Part shown: positions 1-6,562 of the stretch, piece after piece
Numbering within the stretch: position 1 is the first letter of the stretch
How the letters are laid out: every line of letters starts with the position of its first letter
Assembly (NCBI GenBank): GCA_003505715.1
Contig: DNXU01000433.1
Coordinates: 1 to 9,027 of the forward strand
Direction of reading: 5' to 3'
Length of the DNA: 9,027 bases
Origin: Cyanobacteria bacterium UBA8803
GTDB taxonomy: Bacteria > Cyanobacteriota > Cyanobacteriia > Cyanobacteriales > Coleofasciculaceae
The notes under the pieces: model-generated
The model's database searches: none
What the model saw: only the letters and a program-made list of their open reading frames with translations
What the model was told of the DNA's origin: nothing
Translations under genes and position numbers: made by a program

Positions 1-93
1 CAGGAAGCGTGGGAGGATGTCACGAAGTACCATAGGCGAGTTCATGAGAGCTACTTATCACGAAAAATGACATGGATGCAGAGGAACTGGTAA
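1..93 (+). CDS. possible C-terminal end of an upstream gene (partial)
   Basis: Frame 1 is open from the left edge to a TAA at 91-93, giving 30 residues (QEAWEDVTKYHRRVHESYL and onward). The composition, charged with tryptophan, tyrosine and histidine, is plausible for a protein C-terminus, but I recognise no family. If real, it overlaps the start of the pentapeptide-repeat gene by 22 bp in another frame, which would suggest translational coupling. Frame 2 is also open up to TGA at 68-70 and is a weaker alternative. Thirty codons without a stop is weak evidence, so this is a tentative call. Confidence 0.3.
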   Translation, partial: QEAWEDVTKYHRRVHESYLSRKMTWMQRNW

Positions 94-800
94 GACGATA
101 TGCAGCAGCAGAACGGGATTTTCCTCACTTAGACTTATCTCAGGTAAATTTGCGGGAAGCTAACTTAGTCAGTGCTAATTTTAGTGGCTCTAACCTCAGC
201 TATACTGACCTACGGGAAGCACGGCTCGGACAAGCCAATCTCTCGAAGGCGAATCTCAGCAGCGCTAATTTGAGTGAAACCATTCTTTGGGGTGCAGATT
301 TGAGCGAAGCCAACCTGTACCAAGCTGAGTTGCGAGAGGCAGACTTGTCTAGAGCCAAGTTAGTTAGAGCTAACTTGGACGAGACAAAACTTACCAAGGT
401 ATGTTTGTGTGGAGCCAATTTAAATGGCGCTCATCTCTCCAAAGCCATACTCATCGCAGCTGACCTGCGTCCTGACTCGGATCAACAAACTGATTTAGGA
501 TATACTGACTTGAGTGGTGCAGATCTGAGCTATGCCAATCTCAGTGGGGTACTCCTGTACCGAGCCAATTTGAATCGGGCTAAACTTTGTCGCGCCAGTT
601 TAGGCGTTCGAGGAGATAGCAAATCCTTTCAGACTAACCTCAGCGAAGCTAATTTACAGGGAGCAGATCTCAGTTATGCTGACTTAACTGGAGCCAATCT
701 GCAAAAAGCCAACTTACAAGGAGCCGATCTGACCCGAACTATCCTCAATGATGCCAACCTTCAAGGGGCAATCATGCCTGATGGCACCATCCACGACTGA
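72..800 (+). CDS. pentapeptide-repeat protein
   Basis: This 242-residue protein is made almost wholly of tandem A(D/N)LXX pentapeptides from about residue 19 to 235, for example LSEANLQGADLSYADL. Such arrays fold into a right-handed quadrilateral beta-helix. The array is broken by short insertions near residues 133-140 (RPDSDQQT) and 178-187 (GVRGDSKSFQ), probably loops between coils. The N-terminus (MDAEELVRRYAAAERDF) and the end MPDGTIHD are typical of complete cyanobacterial members, so the gene looks intact. There is no signal peptide or membrane segment, and a cytoplasmic location is inferred. The ATG at 72 is chosen because the ATG at 67 is in another frame that stops at once; no good Shine-Dalgarno is visible. 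Cellular function is unknown: some family members mimic DNA and protect gyrase, but most cyanobacterial ones are uncharacterised. It lies 119 bp upstream of the methyltransferase, and no functional link is evident. Confidence 0.93.
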   Translation: MDAEELVRRYAAAERDFPHLDLSQVNLREANLVSANFSGSNLSYTDLREARLGQANLSKANLSSANLSETILWGADLSEANLYQAELREADLSRAKLVRANLDETKLTKVCLCGANLNGAHLSKAILIAADLRPDSDQQTDLGYTDLSGADLSYANLSGVLLYRANLNRAKLCRASLGVRGDSKSFQTNLSEANLQGADLSYADLTGANLQKANLQGADLTRTILNDANLQGAIMPDGTIHD

Positions 801-919
801 CATCCTGCGCGGGGAGGTACTCTGGGTCAGTAATCCTTCTGCTCCACATTGCTTTAAATTGCCACACTAGTCCAACCAACTTAAACTATCAGGATAATTA
901 GGGAATTATTGGTCAACCG

Positions 920-2248
920 ATGGCTAGAGTTGTAAGTCTATTTAGTGGGTGTGGAGGACTAGATAGTGGATTTAAAGATCTTGGTTTTGAACTAATATAT
1001 GCCTGTGACTTCGATCCAGCTGCGGTTGACTGTTACTCAAGAAATATCGATCAAAATGTATTCCTGCGGGATGTAACATCCTATGACTTTCAAAAAGATA
1101 TCTTGAGTTTAGGACACTGTGATGTAATTTTAGGAGGATTTCCATGCCAAGGCTTCTCTAAGGCAGGACCTAAAAGTGAGAACGATACAAGAAATCTGCT
1201 TTACATAGAGATGTGTAAAGCAATTAAAACATTACGTCCTGCCATTTTTATCGCAGAGAATGTAGATGGAATTTCTCAAAACTTTAAGGGAGCTTACTTA
1301 AAGCGTATCTTAAGTGATTTTCAAGAAATTGGCTATAGAGTTGAATATCGCATTTTAGATGCTGTATGGTTCGGAGTTGCACAGCATAGAAGAAGAACTT
1401 TCTTTGTTGGCATTAATGAAGAATTAGAATTCAGTTTTCACTTTCCCTCACCTACTCATGAAGCCAAGTCCAGAAATGGTGAATTTAGGTTATTTGATAA
1501 TTTAAGTGGCCAACTTTCTCTTTGGGACTATCAGAATAAACTGAATGCGGGCTTGCAACAAATATTAACTATTGAAAACGCAATTTTTGATTTAGTCGAG
1601 CTTGATAATACGCTCCCCGATCATAGAGTTACTAATAGGTGGTCAAAAGAGTATGAATTTATATTTAAAACTATAAGGCAAGGGCAAAAACTGTGTAATG
1701 TTAGACATGCTAACACATCTGTTTATACTTGGCAAATACCAGAAGTTTTCGGCCAAGTTACTGAGCGAGAGCGTATAATTCTTGAAACTATAGCCAAACA
1801 TCGTCGCCACAAAAAATACGGTAACATCCCTAATGGCAACCCTATATCTAGTGGAGAAATTGAGATACTTTCAAAACTAACAGCAATTGATTTAGATTTA
1901 AAGTCTTTAATTACTAAGGGATATCTCAAGCAGAAAGATGAAAAATTTGACTTGAAAGGAGCAATGTTTTGTTCAGGTCTATTCAAAAGACCCTGTTGGA
2001 ATGAGCCATCCCCTACCGTACTTACTAACTTTCATAATCCACGCTATTTCCTTCATCCTTTGCAGAATCGTCCCTTTTCTCTGCGCGAGTGCGCTCGTCT
2101 TCAGGGTTTCCCAGACAACTTTGTTTTTACTGGTGGTAAGTCTCAGGTAGATCTTGTTAGTGGGTATCGCTTAGTCGGTAATGCTGTTCCTCCTCCTATC
2201 TCAAGACTATTTGCCAGAGCTACATTAGATTATCTTTCTATGTTGTAA
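920..2248 (+). CDS. DNA (cytosine-5-)-methyltransferase
   Basis: It transfers a methyl group from S-adenosylmethionine to C5 of cytosine in a specific DNA site. All signature motifs are visible in order in 442 residues: motif I FSGCGG (8-13, SAM binding), motif IV GGFPCQGFS with catalytic Cys76, motif VI ENV (113-115), motif VIII QHRRR (155-159), motif IX RECARLQGFP (389-398) and motif X GNAVPPP (420-426). Residues about 170-385 are a long variable region that should hold target recognition. The part near 278-345 (TERERIILETIAKHRR, then a helix-rich segment) could be a winged-helix insertion; this is inference. The sequence does not reveal the target site. The start is sound because motif I begins eight residues in, as in other members; only a weak ribosome binding site is visible. 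AT-rich composition and lack of HIP1 suggest transfer. The next gene starts 44 bp downstream on the same strand, as expected for a type II restriction-modification pair. Confidence 0.97.
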   Translation: MARVVSLFSGCGGLDSGFKDLGFELIYACDFDPAAVDCYSRNIDQNVFLRDVTSYDFQKDILSLGHCDVILGGFPCQGFSKAGPKSENDTRNLLYIEMCKAIKTLRPAIFIAENVDGISQNFKGAYLKRILSDFQEIGYRVEYRILDAVWFGVAQHRRRTFFVGINEELEFSFHFPSPTHEAKSRNGEFRLFDNLSGQLSLWDYQNKLNAGLQQILTIENAIFDLVELDNTLPDHRVTNRWSKEYEFIFKTIRQGQKLCNVRHANTSVYTWQIPEVFGQVTERERIILETIAKHRRHKKYGNIPNGNPISSGEIEILSKLTAIDLDLKSLITKGYLKQKDEKFDLKGAMFCSGLFKRPCWNEPSPTVLTNFHNPRYFLHPLQNRPFSLRECARLQGFPDNFVFTGGKSQVDLVSGYRLVGNAVPPPISRLFARATLDYLSML

Positions 2249-2264
2249 AATACTTAAGTATTTT
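2247..2264. repeat. 18-bp perfect palindrome at the methyltransferase stop codon
   Basis: AAAATACTTAAGTATTTT reads the same on both strands without a spacer and starts inside the TAA stop codon of the methyltransferase. It occupies nearly half of the 44-bp gap before the next gene. It could be a dimeric-regulator operator controlling the downstream gene, or a short hairpin at the mRNA 3' end. No controller-protein gene is present in the window, so the role is inferred only. Confidence 0.7.
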
Positions 2265-2292
2265 CTACCTTTAAAAAATCAATAAATCAGTA

Positions 2293-3228
2293 ATGAGATT
2301 ACCTACTATTAACCTGAATCTGGAGACTAAGCTTAAAGAATTTGATGTCTGGATTACCCCATCAATTGGAGAACTTCAGGATACTGAACGTTTTCAAAGC
2401 GTAATGGATGATGTAGTAAAAATATTTGAATCATTGGCAACAGCAACAGACAACTTTAATCAAATAAATTCATGTAATGCAATTTCGATATCTAACACGT
2501 TTCTTCAGCTTATCGAAGACCAAGAAGATCGAGAGGTAAGAAAGGCTCTTGAAGCACTTGCTACAGTTTTATTTATTGTTACCGGAAAGTCAGATAATAA
2601 CACAAAATGTCAATTACCTCTTTATCTAAGAGATGAAGCTGGTTGGGAATCAATACCTGTTGTAAAGAAGGGTAGAGGAAGCAGCGTACTCTCTTCCAAG
2701 AAAATTCCCAGAGTACTGAAATCCGATTCTTATATGAAAATCGTTGCCGATCTATCGCTGAGTAAAGATCAACAACGGAGACTTCTACAAGAGTTTATTA
2801 AATTTGTCTTGAAAGATGAGTCTTGCGTCTCTCAGCTATGGAGTATTGGGCATAGCTACACTATCCTGAAACAGTTTCAGAAGGAGCGCGATCTGCTTGC
2901 TCCTCTCGTTATCTTTCAGGTTAGAGGCTCAGTTTCAGCTTCAGGCGGACACAAACCTGAAATTTTGCTACGGGAGAGATTTGTGGAGTGGGGACTTCAA
3001 GCAGGCATTGACTTCAATATGACAGATGTTGTCGTTGAGCCTGAAGAAGCAAGGATTGCGATTAAAGAGACGGGGCAACTTGAACAAAGATATTATGAGA
3101 CTGATATGACTGGAATGAACCCCGATGGGATTACCGGAACCATTTCTATACAAATCAGTTGGATTACCCCCATTGTAGAGACGTTCCAGTGGAACGCCTC
3201 TACAAAATTGCATAGTGCGACTGATTAA
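2293..3228 (+). CDS. putative type II restriction endonuclease, possibly 3'-truncated
   Basis: I do not recognise the family with certainty. The call rests on position, 44 bp behind a cytosine-5 methyltransferase on the same strand, on similarly AT-rich composition, and on a conserved-looking block at residues 208-240 (FQVRGSVSASGGHKPE, LRERFVEWG, IDFN) of a type seen in site-specific endonucleases. The 311-residue product is soluble, with no signal peptide or membrane segment. Residues 1-200 are largely helical in appearance. I cannot find a clear PD-(D/E)XK catalytic set. From residue 295 to about 304 the protein is encoded by a palindromic repeat (3173-3205) that also appears as a dispersed-type element, so the native C-terminus is probably lost and the enzyme may be inactive. 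The ATG at 2293 has no good Shine-Dalgarno; translation may follow the methyltransferase. Alternatives are an accessory protein of the cassette or an intact enzyme with an unusual tail. Confidence 0.6.
   Translation: MRLPTINLNLETKLKEFDVWITPSIGELQDTERFQSVMDDVVKIFESLATATDNFNQINSCNAISISNTFLQLIEDQEDREVRKALEALATVLFIVTGKSDNNTKCQLPLYLRDEAGWESIPVVKKGRGSSVLSSKKIPRVLKSDSYMKIVADLSLSKDQQRRLLQEFIKFVLKDESCVSQLWSIGHSYTILKQFQKERDLLAPLVIFQVRGSVSASGGHKPEILLRERFVEWGLQAGIDFNMTDVVVEPEEARIAIKETGQLEQRYYETDMTGMNPDGITGTISIQISWITPIVETFQWNASTKLHSATD
3173..3205. repeat. cyanobacterial-type palindromic repeat inside the 3' end of the putative endonuclease gene
   Basis: Left arm TTGTAGAGACGTTCC, spacer AGT, right arm GGAACGCCTCTACAA: 14 of 15 positions pair. 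Elements of this GTAGAGACGTTNC form are, from general knowledge, scattered in high copy through Nostoc-like and related genomes. Here the element is translated in frame as residues 295-304 of the upstream gene, with the stop codon 21 bp past its end. In RNA it would form a strong hairpin and might also end the transcript. Confidence 0.8.
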
Positions 3229-3240
3229 CACGAGGCGTGG

Positions 3241-3269
3241 TTGCGATTGGTTTTTAGCAGCGATCGCAA
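3241..3269. repeat. short inverted repeat between convergent gene ends
   Basis: TTGCGAT (3241-3247) and ATCGCAA (3263-3269) can pair around a 15-base loop that contains a T-run. It lies across the 3' end of the minus-strand membrane protein gene and just beyond the plus-strand endonuclease gene. It may act as a weak transcription end for either gene. The right arm overlaps a HIP1 site (3260-3267), which by itself creates part of the symmetry. Confidence 0.3.
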
Positions 3270-3502
3270 TCTGTGGGTCTGATGGATCGCGTACTATAAG
3301 ATTTAGCCAAGAACTGACTGAGGCTAATTACAAGGAACTCCACAAAAATTTGAAACCATAATGGAGCTAAACTTAAGCTCCAAATAGCCAAAATCACCCC
3401 AGTAACAATCAGAGCAATCCCATAGACTTGTTCGCAAGCTTTCAGACCAGTCCAGGCTGCCCACACACCTATTGCAAGTAAAATAATGTTCATTAACAGC
3501 AT
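3254..3502 (-). CDS. small hydrophobic membrane protein, unknown function
   Basis: The 82-residue product has three hydrophobic stretches at about residues 5-19 (NIILLAIGVWAAWTG), 26-43 (VYGIALIVTGVILAIWSL) and 46-64 (PLWFQIFVEFLVISLSQ), followed by a polar tail. It should lie in the plasma or thylakoid membrane. The start is well supported: GAGGTGA (3515-3509, read on the minus strand) is seven bases of anti-Shine-Dalgarno complement six bases before the ATG. An ATG nine bases further in is the alternative. A competing overlapping minus-strand frame starting at 3512 would begin within this ribosome binding site. The gene runs towards the putative endonuclease, stop to stop with a 25-bp gap. 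The last 15 residues (from about STRSIRPT) look non-conserved and may be an extension gained by sequence change at this junction. I recognise no named family. Confidence 0.7.
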   Translation of the reverse strand: MLLMNIILLAIGVWAAWTGLKACEQVYGIALIVTGVILAIWSLSLAPLWFQIFVEFLVISLSQFLAKSYSTRSIRPTDCDRC

Positions 3503-3560
3503 AGTTCCTCACCTCTTGTGCTTAGGCTTTCTAGGATTAGATTAGGTTGCTTGTTTATCA

Positions 3561-3584
3561 ATACATATCTAGCCGTATATGTAT
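3561..3584. promoter_or_regulatory. AT-rich inverted repeat upstream of the small membrane protein gene
   Basis: ATACATAT (3561-3568) and ATATGTAT (3577-3584) are exact reverse complements separated by 8 bp. The element lies 59 to 82 bp upstream of the membrane protein ATG, where an operator for a dimeric regulator or a promoter would sit. No clear -35/-10 pair can be assigned, so the role is inferred. Confidence 0.3.
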
Positions 3585-3645
3585 CATCGTTCCTATTCCT
3601 TTTGACAGATTTTTGCCAATTAAAAATTGGATGTCTGTTTCCTGC

Positions 3646-3710
3646 CCTGACTTTTAATATCGAGTAATCATAACTATTCCGTAATTTCAGGAATAACCGT
3701 AAAAGTCAGG
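3646..3710. repeat. 65-bp nested inverted repeat
   Basis: The outer arms CCTGACTTTTA (3646-3656) and TAAAAGTCAGG (3700-3710) are a perfect 11-bp match. Inside lies a second hairpin, TATTCC (3675-3680) and GGAATA (3690-3695), with a 9-base loop. This could be the fold of a small RNA, a miniature mobile element, or a shared 3' structure. No flanking direct repeats are obvious. Confidence 0.55.
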
Positions 3711-3860
3711 TTTCTTTACTTCCAGTGGTTGTAAATTTTTGTGTAACTGCTTTATAGATTTACATATAAGAGTACAAATGCCTATTCGGCTTTCTGGGCT
3801 TGACTAGTAAGAATATCCGAAGGCAGCAGGTACTTGAGGGTGCGGAATGTGGGTTAGTAG

Positions 3861-3886
3861 GGTGCGTTACGCTGTGCAAACGCACC
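3861..3886. repeat. GGTGCGTT palindromic repeat just past the c-di-GMP gene
   Basis: GGTGCGTT (3861-3868) and AACGCACC (3879-3886) pair around a 10-base spacer. The form TAGGGTGCGTTA...AACGCACC is, from general knowledge, a common dispersed palindrome in cyanobacterial genomes. It begins 7 bp beyond the minus-strand stop codon at 3893, so its hairpin could end or stabilise that transcript. No T-run follows on the minus strand, so a simple intrinsic terminator is not supported. Confidence 0.6.
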
Positions 3887-3892
3887 AAAGTT

Positions 3893-6562
3893 CTACCAGC
3901 GGGGGGCGATCGCCATTAACTTCCCCGCCGCTTCGCTGCTTAACGGCTTGGAGAACAAGTACCCCTGACCGTATTCGCATTGCTGCATCTTGAGTTGTAC
4001 TAATTGCTTTACCGTTTCCACTCCTTCAGCCACCACATCCATACCTAGGTTGTGAGCTAGAGTGACGATCGCCTGAACAATTGATCTCGGTTCTCCTTCA
4101 TCATTCATGCGGCTGACGAAAGCACGGTCAATTTTCAAGGTATTGATTGGGAACTGATGCAGGCGGCTCAACGATGAATAGCCAGTGCCAAAGTCATCAA
4201 TGGAAAATTGAATGTTTAAAGTTTTGAGTTGCTCAAGTAGGGCAGCTGTAGATTCAGCATTTTCCATGATGCCGCTTTCGGTAATCTCTAGCTTCAAACA
4301 ACCCGGATCGATGCCAGTTTCTGCAATAATTTGCTGAATTTGCTCCACCAAATCCGGCTGGGAAAACTGTTTACCGGAAAGATTCACGCTGATGGTTAAG
4401 GGTGGGTTACTCCGAAATTGCTGCTGCCATTGGCGTAATTGATAGCAAGACTCGCGCATTACCCATTGACCGATGCTCGCAATCAGTCCGGTTTCTTCAG
4501 CAACGGGAATGAACTGTGCTGGCGAAATCCAGCCCTGCTCCGGATGCTGCCAGCGAGCTAGTGCTTCAAACCCAGTAATTTTGCCAGAGGAGAGGGATAC
4601 AATTGGCTGGTAGTAAACTTGAAGTTGCTGCCGCTCGATTGCCCACCGCAGATCGGTTTCTAACTGCAAAAGAGCCATAGCGCAGTTGTACATCTGAGTA
4701 TCAAATACGGCATGGCGTGCCGTACCTTGTTCCTTGGCGCGATACATGACGGTGTCCGCGTCGCGCAACATGTCTTCGGGTCGGTCGTAACCTGTGGCAC
4801 TCAAAGCAATGCCAATGCTAGCTGTAGTGACTACCTGATACCCGTTCAAGTTGAAGGGCAACTTCAGCGTTTGGTGGATTGACTCAGCCACCGCCATAGC
4901 TTCGCTAACCTCTTGGATATCATCAAGCAAGATGATAAATTCGTCCCCCCCCAGCCGTCCCAGGGTATCGGTAGGACGCAAGCACCCTTCCAAACGGCGA
5001 GCGATCGCAACGAGCAGCCGATCGCCGACTCCATGTCCGAGGCTGTCATTGACAACTTTGAAGCGATCCAGGTCGAGGAAAAGTACCGCAAATAAGTAAT
5101 CCTCATGGCCTTTAGCACGCCGGAGCGCATACCCCAGCCGATCCATAAATAAAGCACGATTGGGCAACCCCGTCAGCCCGTCATACAAAGCATCCCGGAG
5201 CAACTGCTCTTCCATCCGCTTGCGCTCGGTGATATCTACAACTTGACCGATCAGATGGAGCGGCTTACCTCGAGCATCTCTAACTAAGGCCAGGTTGAAG
5301 AGGGTGTTGACAATACTACCATCTTTAGATATTAGGCGCATTTCCCGTTGCAAGTGAGATATTTCCCCCTTGAGCAACTTTTTGTACTGCATCCGGGTGA
5401 TCGTTACCTCATCGGGGTGGCTAATATCTGTAAAAGGTCGGGTCAAGAGTTCGGTAGGGGTGTAACCGAGAGCATCACATAATGCCTGATTCACCCGTAG
5501 CAAATGACCGTCTAGCGTGGCGATCACCATACCAATGGGAGCAAGTTCAAAGGTGAGGCGGAATTGCTCTTCACTTTTTAGCAGCGCTTCCTCTGCTTGC
5601 TTGCGCTCGGTAATATCGTTTTGGATACCGACGAAGTGGGTCAAATATCCCTCAGCATCAAAAACAGGGGAAATATAAAGTTCATTCCAGAAGCGGCTGC
5701 CGTCTTTGCGATAGTTCTGCAAGATGACATGGCATTCTCGTTGTTCTTGAATGGCAGCAGCAAGCTGGGCAATAGCTGAGGGATCTGTATCGGTTCCTTG
5801 CAAGAAGCGGCAGTTACTGCCCAAAACCTCCTCAGCAGAATAGCCTGTGATTGACTCGAAAGCTGGATTCACGTAAGTTACTGGGTTATTGGGTTGATTG
5901 GGTTCGGTAATCACTATGCCGTTACTGCTCGAAGCCAGCGCTCGCTCCATCAAGTGCAGCCGTGCCTCTCTTTGCTGGCGTTCAATGGCAGTTGCCAATA
6001 CATTGCCAACTCCCTGTAGGAAATGAATATCATCTTCTGTAAATTTCTTCTGGGTGGTGGTGTAGGCACCCAAAACTCCAAATGGTTGCTCTCGCCCGGG
6101 GATAATCGAGCTAATGCCGCTGATGACTCGGTGATTGTGCAGCAAGGGTGGCCCAGTAAATTTGTTGTCTACACGCAGATCTTCGACGATTGCTGGTTCT
6201 CCCGTCAGTAGAGTATAGCCGACTAGGGAATTTGCTTGTACCCCCACCAGCGCATAACCGATCAGTCCTTCCTGCCAACCTACTCCGGTTTGCAGCAATA
6301 GGGTATTGCCACCGGGCAGCAGTTCCCAAATTCCGCAATAGTTAACTTCCAGAATTTGAGCAACTAGGGTAACGGCTTCGCTCATCAGGGTGGTGAGGTC
6401 GGTGCCTGCTAAAGCCAGTTGACCCAATTGGGCTACGGCAGCTTGCTGACGTGCAAGTATTCTGAGTTCCGCCGCTTTCTGTTGGCGTTCGGTAATTTCT
6501 TTCATGACCATCTGCGTCGCGACTTGACCCTGATAAGTCGTAGGGATACGAGCGGCAGCCAT
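3893..6562 (-). CDS. GAF-LOV-PAS-GGDEF-EAL protein, probable blue-light-regulated c-di-GMP enzyme
   Basis: The 889-residue soluble protein should make and break cyclic di-GMP. Order: a PAS C-terminal remnant (1-28, IPTTYQGQV then KEITERQQ), GAF (about 42-195), a LOV-type PAS (about 205-322), a second PAS (about 330-449), GGDEF (about 452-620) and EAL (about 636-880). The LOV domain has the signature NCRFLQG with photoactive Cys251, plus Asn283, Asn293 and Gln314 at the flavin-contact positions, close to Bacillus YtvA. The cyclase domain has an intact GGDEF (538-542) and an inhibitory RxxD site (529-532). The EAL domain keeps EALAR (666-670), Asn727, LEITES (758-763), DDFGTG (789-794), LKIDRAF (809-815) and EGVET (846-850), so both activities look possible. 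The GAF domain lacks the bilin-binding cysteine of cyanobacteriochromes. ATG 6562 is the only ATG before an in-frame upstream stop near 6646. The missing first PAS half suggests N-terminal loss. LOV-GGDEF-EAL proteins are known in cyanobacteria, which supports the role. Confidence 0.95.
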   Translation of the reverse strand: MAAARIPTTYQGQVATQMVMKEITERQQKAAELRILARQQAAVAQLGQLALAGTDLTTLMSEAVTLVAQILEVNYCGIWELLPGGNTLLLQTGVGWQEGLIGYALVGVQANSLVGYTLLTGEPAIVEDLRVDNKFTGPPLLHNHRVISGISSIIPGREQPFGVLGAYTTTQKKFTEDDIHFLQGVGNVLATAIERQQREARLHLMERALASSSNGIVITEPNQPNNPVTYVNPAFESITGYSAEEVLGSNCRFLQGTDTDPSAIAQLAAAIQEQRECHVILQNYRKDGSRFWNELYISPVFDAEGYLTHFVGIQNDITERKQAEEALLKSEEQFRLTFELAPIGMVIATLDGHLLRVNQALCDALGYTPTELLTRPFTDISHPDEVTITRMQYKKLLKGEISHLQREMRLISKDGSIVNTLFNLALVRDARGKPLHLIGQVVDITERKRMEEQLLRDALYDGLTGLPNRALFMDRLGYALRRAKGHEDYLFAVLFLDLDRFKVVNDSLGHGVGDRLLVAIARRLEGCLRPTDTLGRLGGDEFIILLDDIQEVSEAMAVAESIHQTLKLPFNLNGYQVVTTASIGIALSATGYDRPEDMLRDADTVMYRAKEQGTARHAVFDTQMYNCAMALLQLETDLRWAIERQQLQVYYQPIVSLSSGKITGFEALARWQHPEQGWISPAQFIPVAEETGLIASIGQWVMRESCYQLRQWQQQFRSNPPLTISVNLSGKQFSQPDLVEQIQQIIAETGIDPGCLKLEITESGIMENAESTAALLEQLKTLNIQFSIDDFGTGYSSLSRLHQFPINTLKIDRAFVSRMNDEGEPRSIVQAIVTLAHNLGMDVVAEGVETVKQLVQLKMQQCEYGQGYLFSKPLSSEAAGKLMAIAPRW

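Larger units (their letters stand above)
3503..3892. other. 390-bp gene-free stretch with several inverted repeats
   Basis: No convincing coding frame is present. The stretch holds the ribosome binding site and likely promoter of the small membrane protein at its left end, an AT-rich inverted repeat (3561-3584), a small hairpin CCAATT/AATTGG (3617-3631), a 65-bp nested inverted repeat (3646-3710), and a GGTGCGTT palindrome (3861-3886) next to the end of the c-di-GMP gene. This density of symmetry suggests regulatory or repeat-derived DNA. I see no tRNA or known riboswitch. Confidence 0.6.

Noticed and set aside
870..919. GATAAT (893-898) as the -10 box of the methyltransferase promoter
   Set aside because: No acceptable -35 element lies 16 to 19 bp upstream, so the match may be chance in AT-rich DNA.
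3324..3512. Minus-strand 62-residue reading frame overlapping the small membrane protein
   Set aside because: Its start codon falls inside the ribosome binding site of the 82-residue frame, and the product is cysteine- and tryptophan-rich without a clear hydrophobic pattern. It is a shadow frame.
3602..3630. Perfect TTGACA (3602-3607) as a plus-strand promoter
   Set aside because: No -10 element occurs at 16 to 18 bp spacing and no plus-strand gene lies downstream.
3173..3710. CRISPR array
   Set aside because: The palindromes differ from one another in sequence and spacing; there are no regular direct repeats or cas genes.
4851..5157. Several open frames on both strands inside the GGDEF region
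   Set aside because: They overlap the intact GGDEF and EAL coding frame, have no domain character and no ribosome binding sites.
6110..6460. GAF domain of the c-di-GMP protein as a cyanobacteriochrome bilin-binding domain
   Set aside because: The domain has one cysteine (Cys76, in NYCGIWE), at the wrong place, and none in the helix region where bilin is normally attached. It is better read as an ordinary GAF domain.
5200..6500. Near-identical short DNA segments (CGCTCGGTGATATC-like) repeated near 5222, 5605 and 6485
   Set aside because: They encode the conserved DITERK linkers at PAS domain ends and reflect domain duplication, not a separate repeat family.
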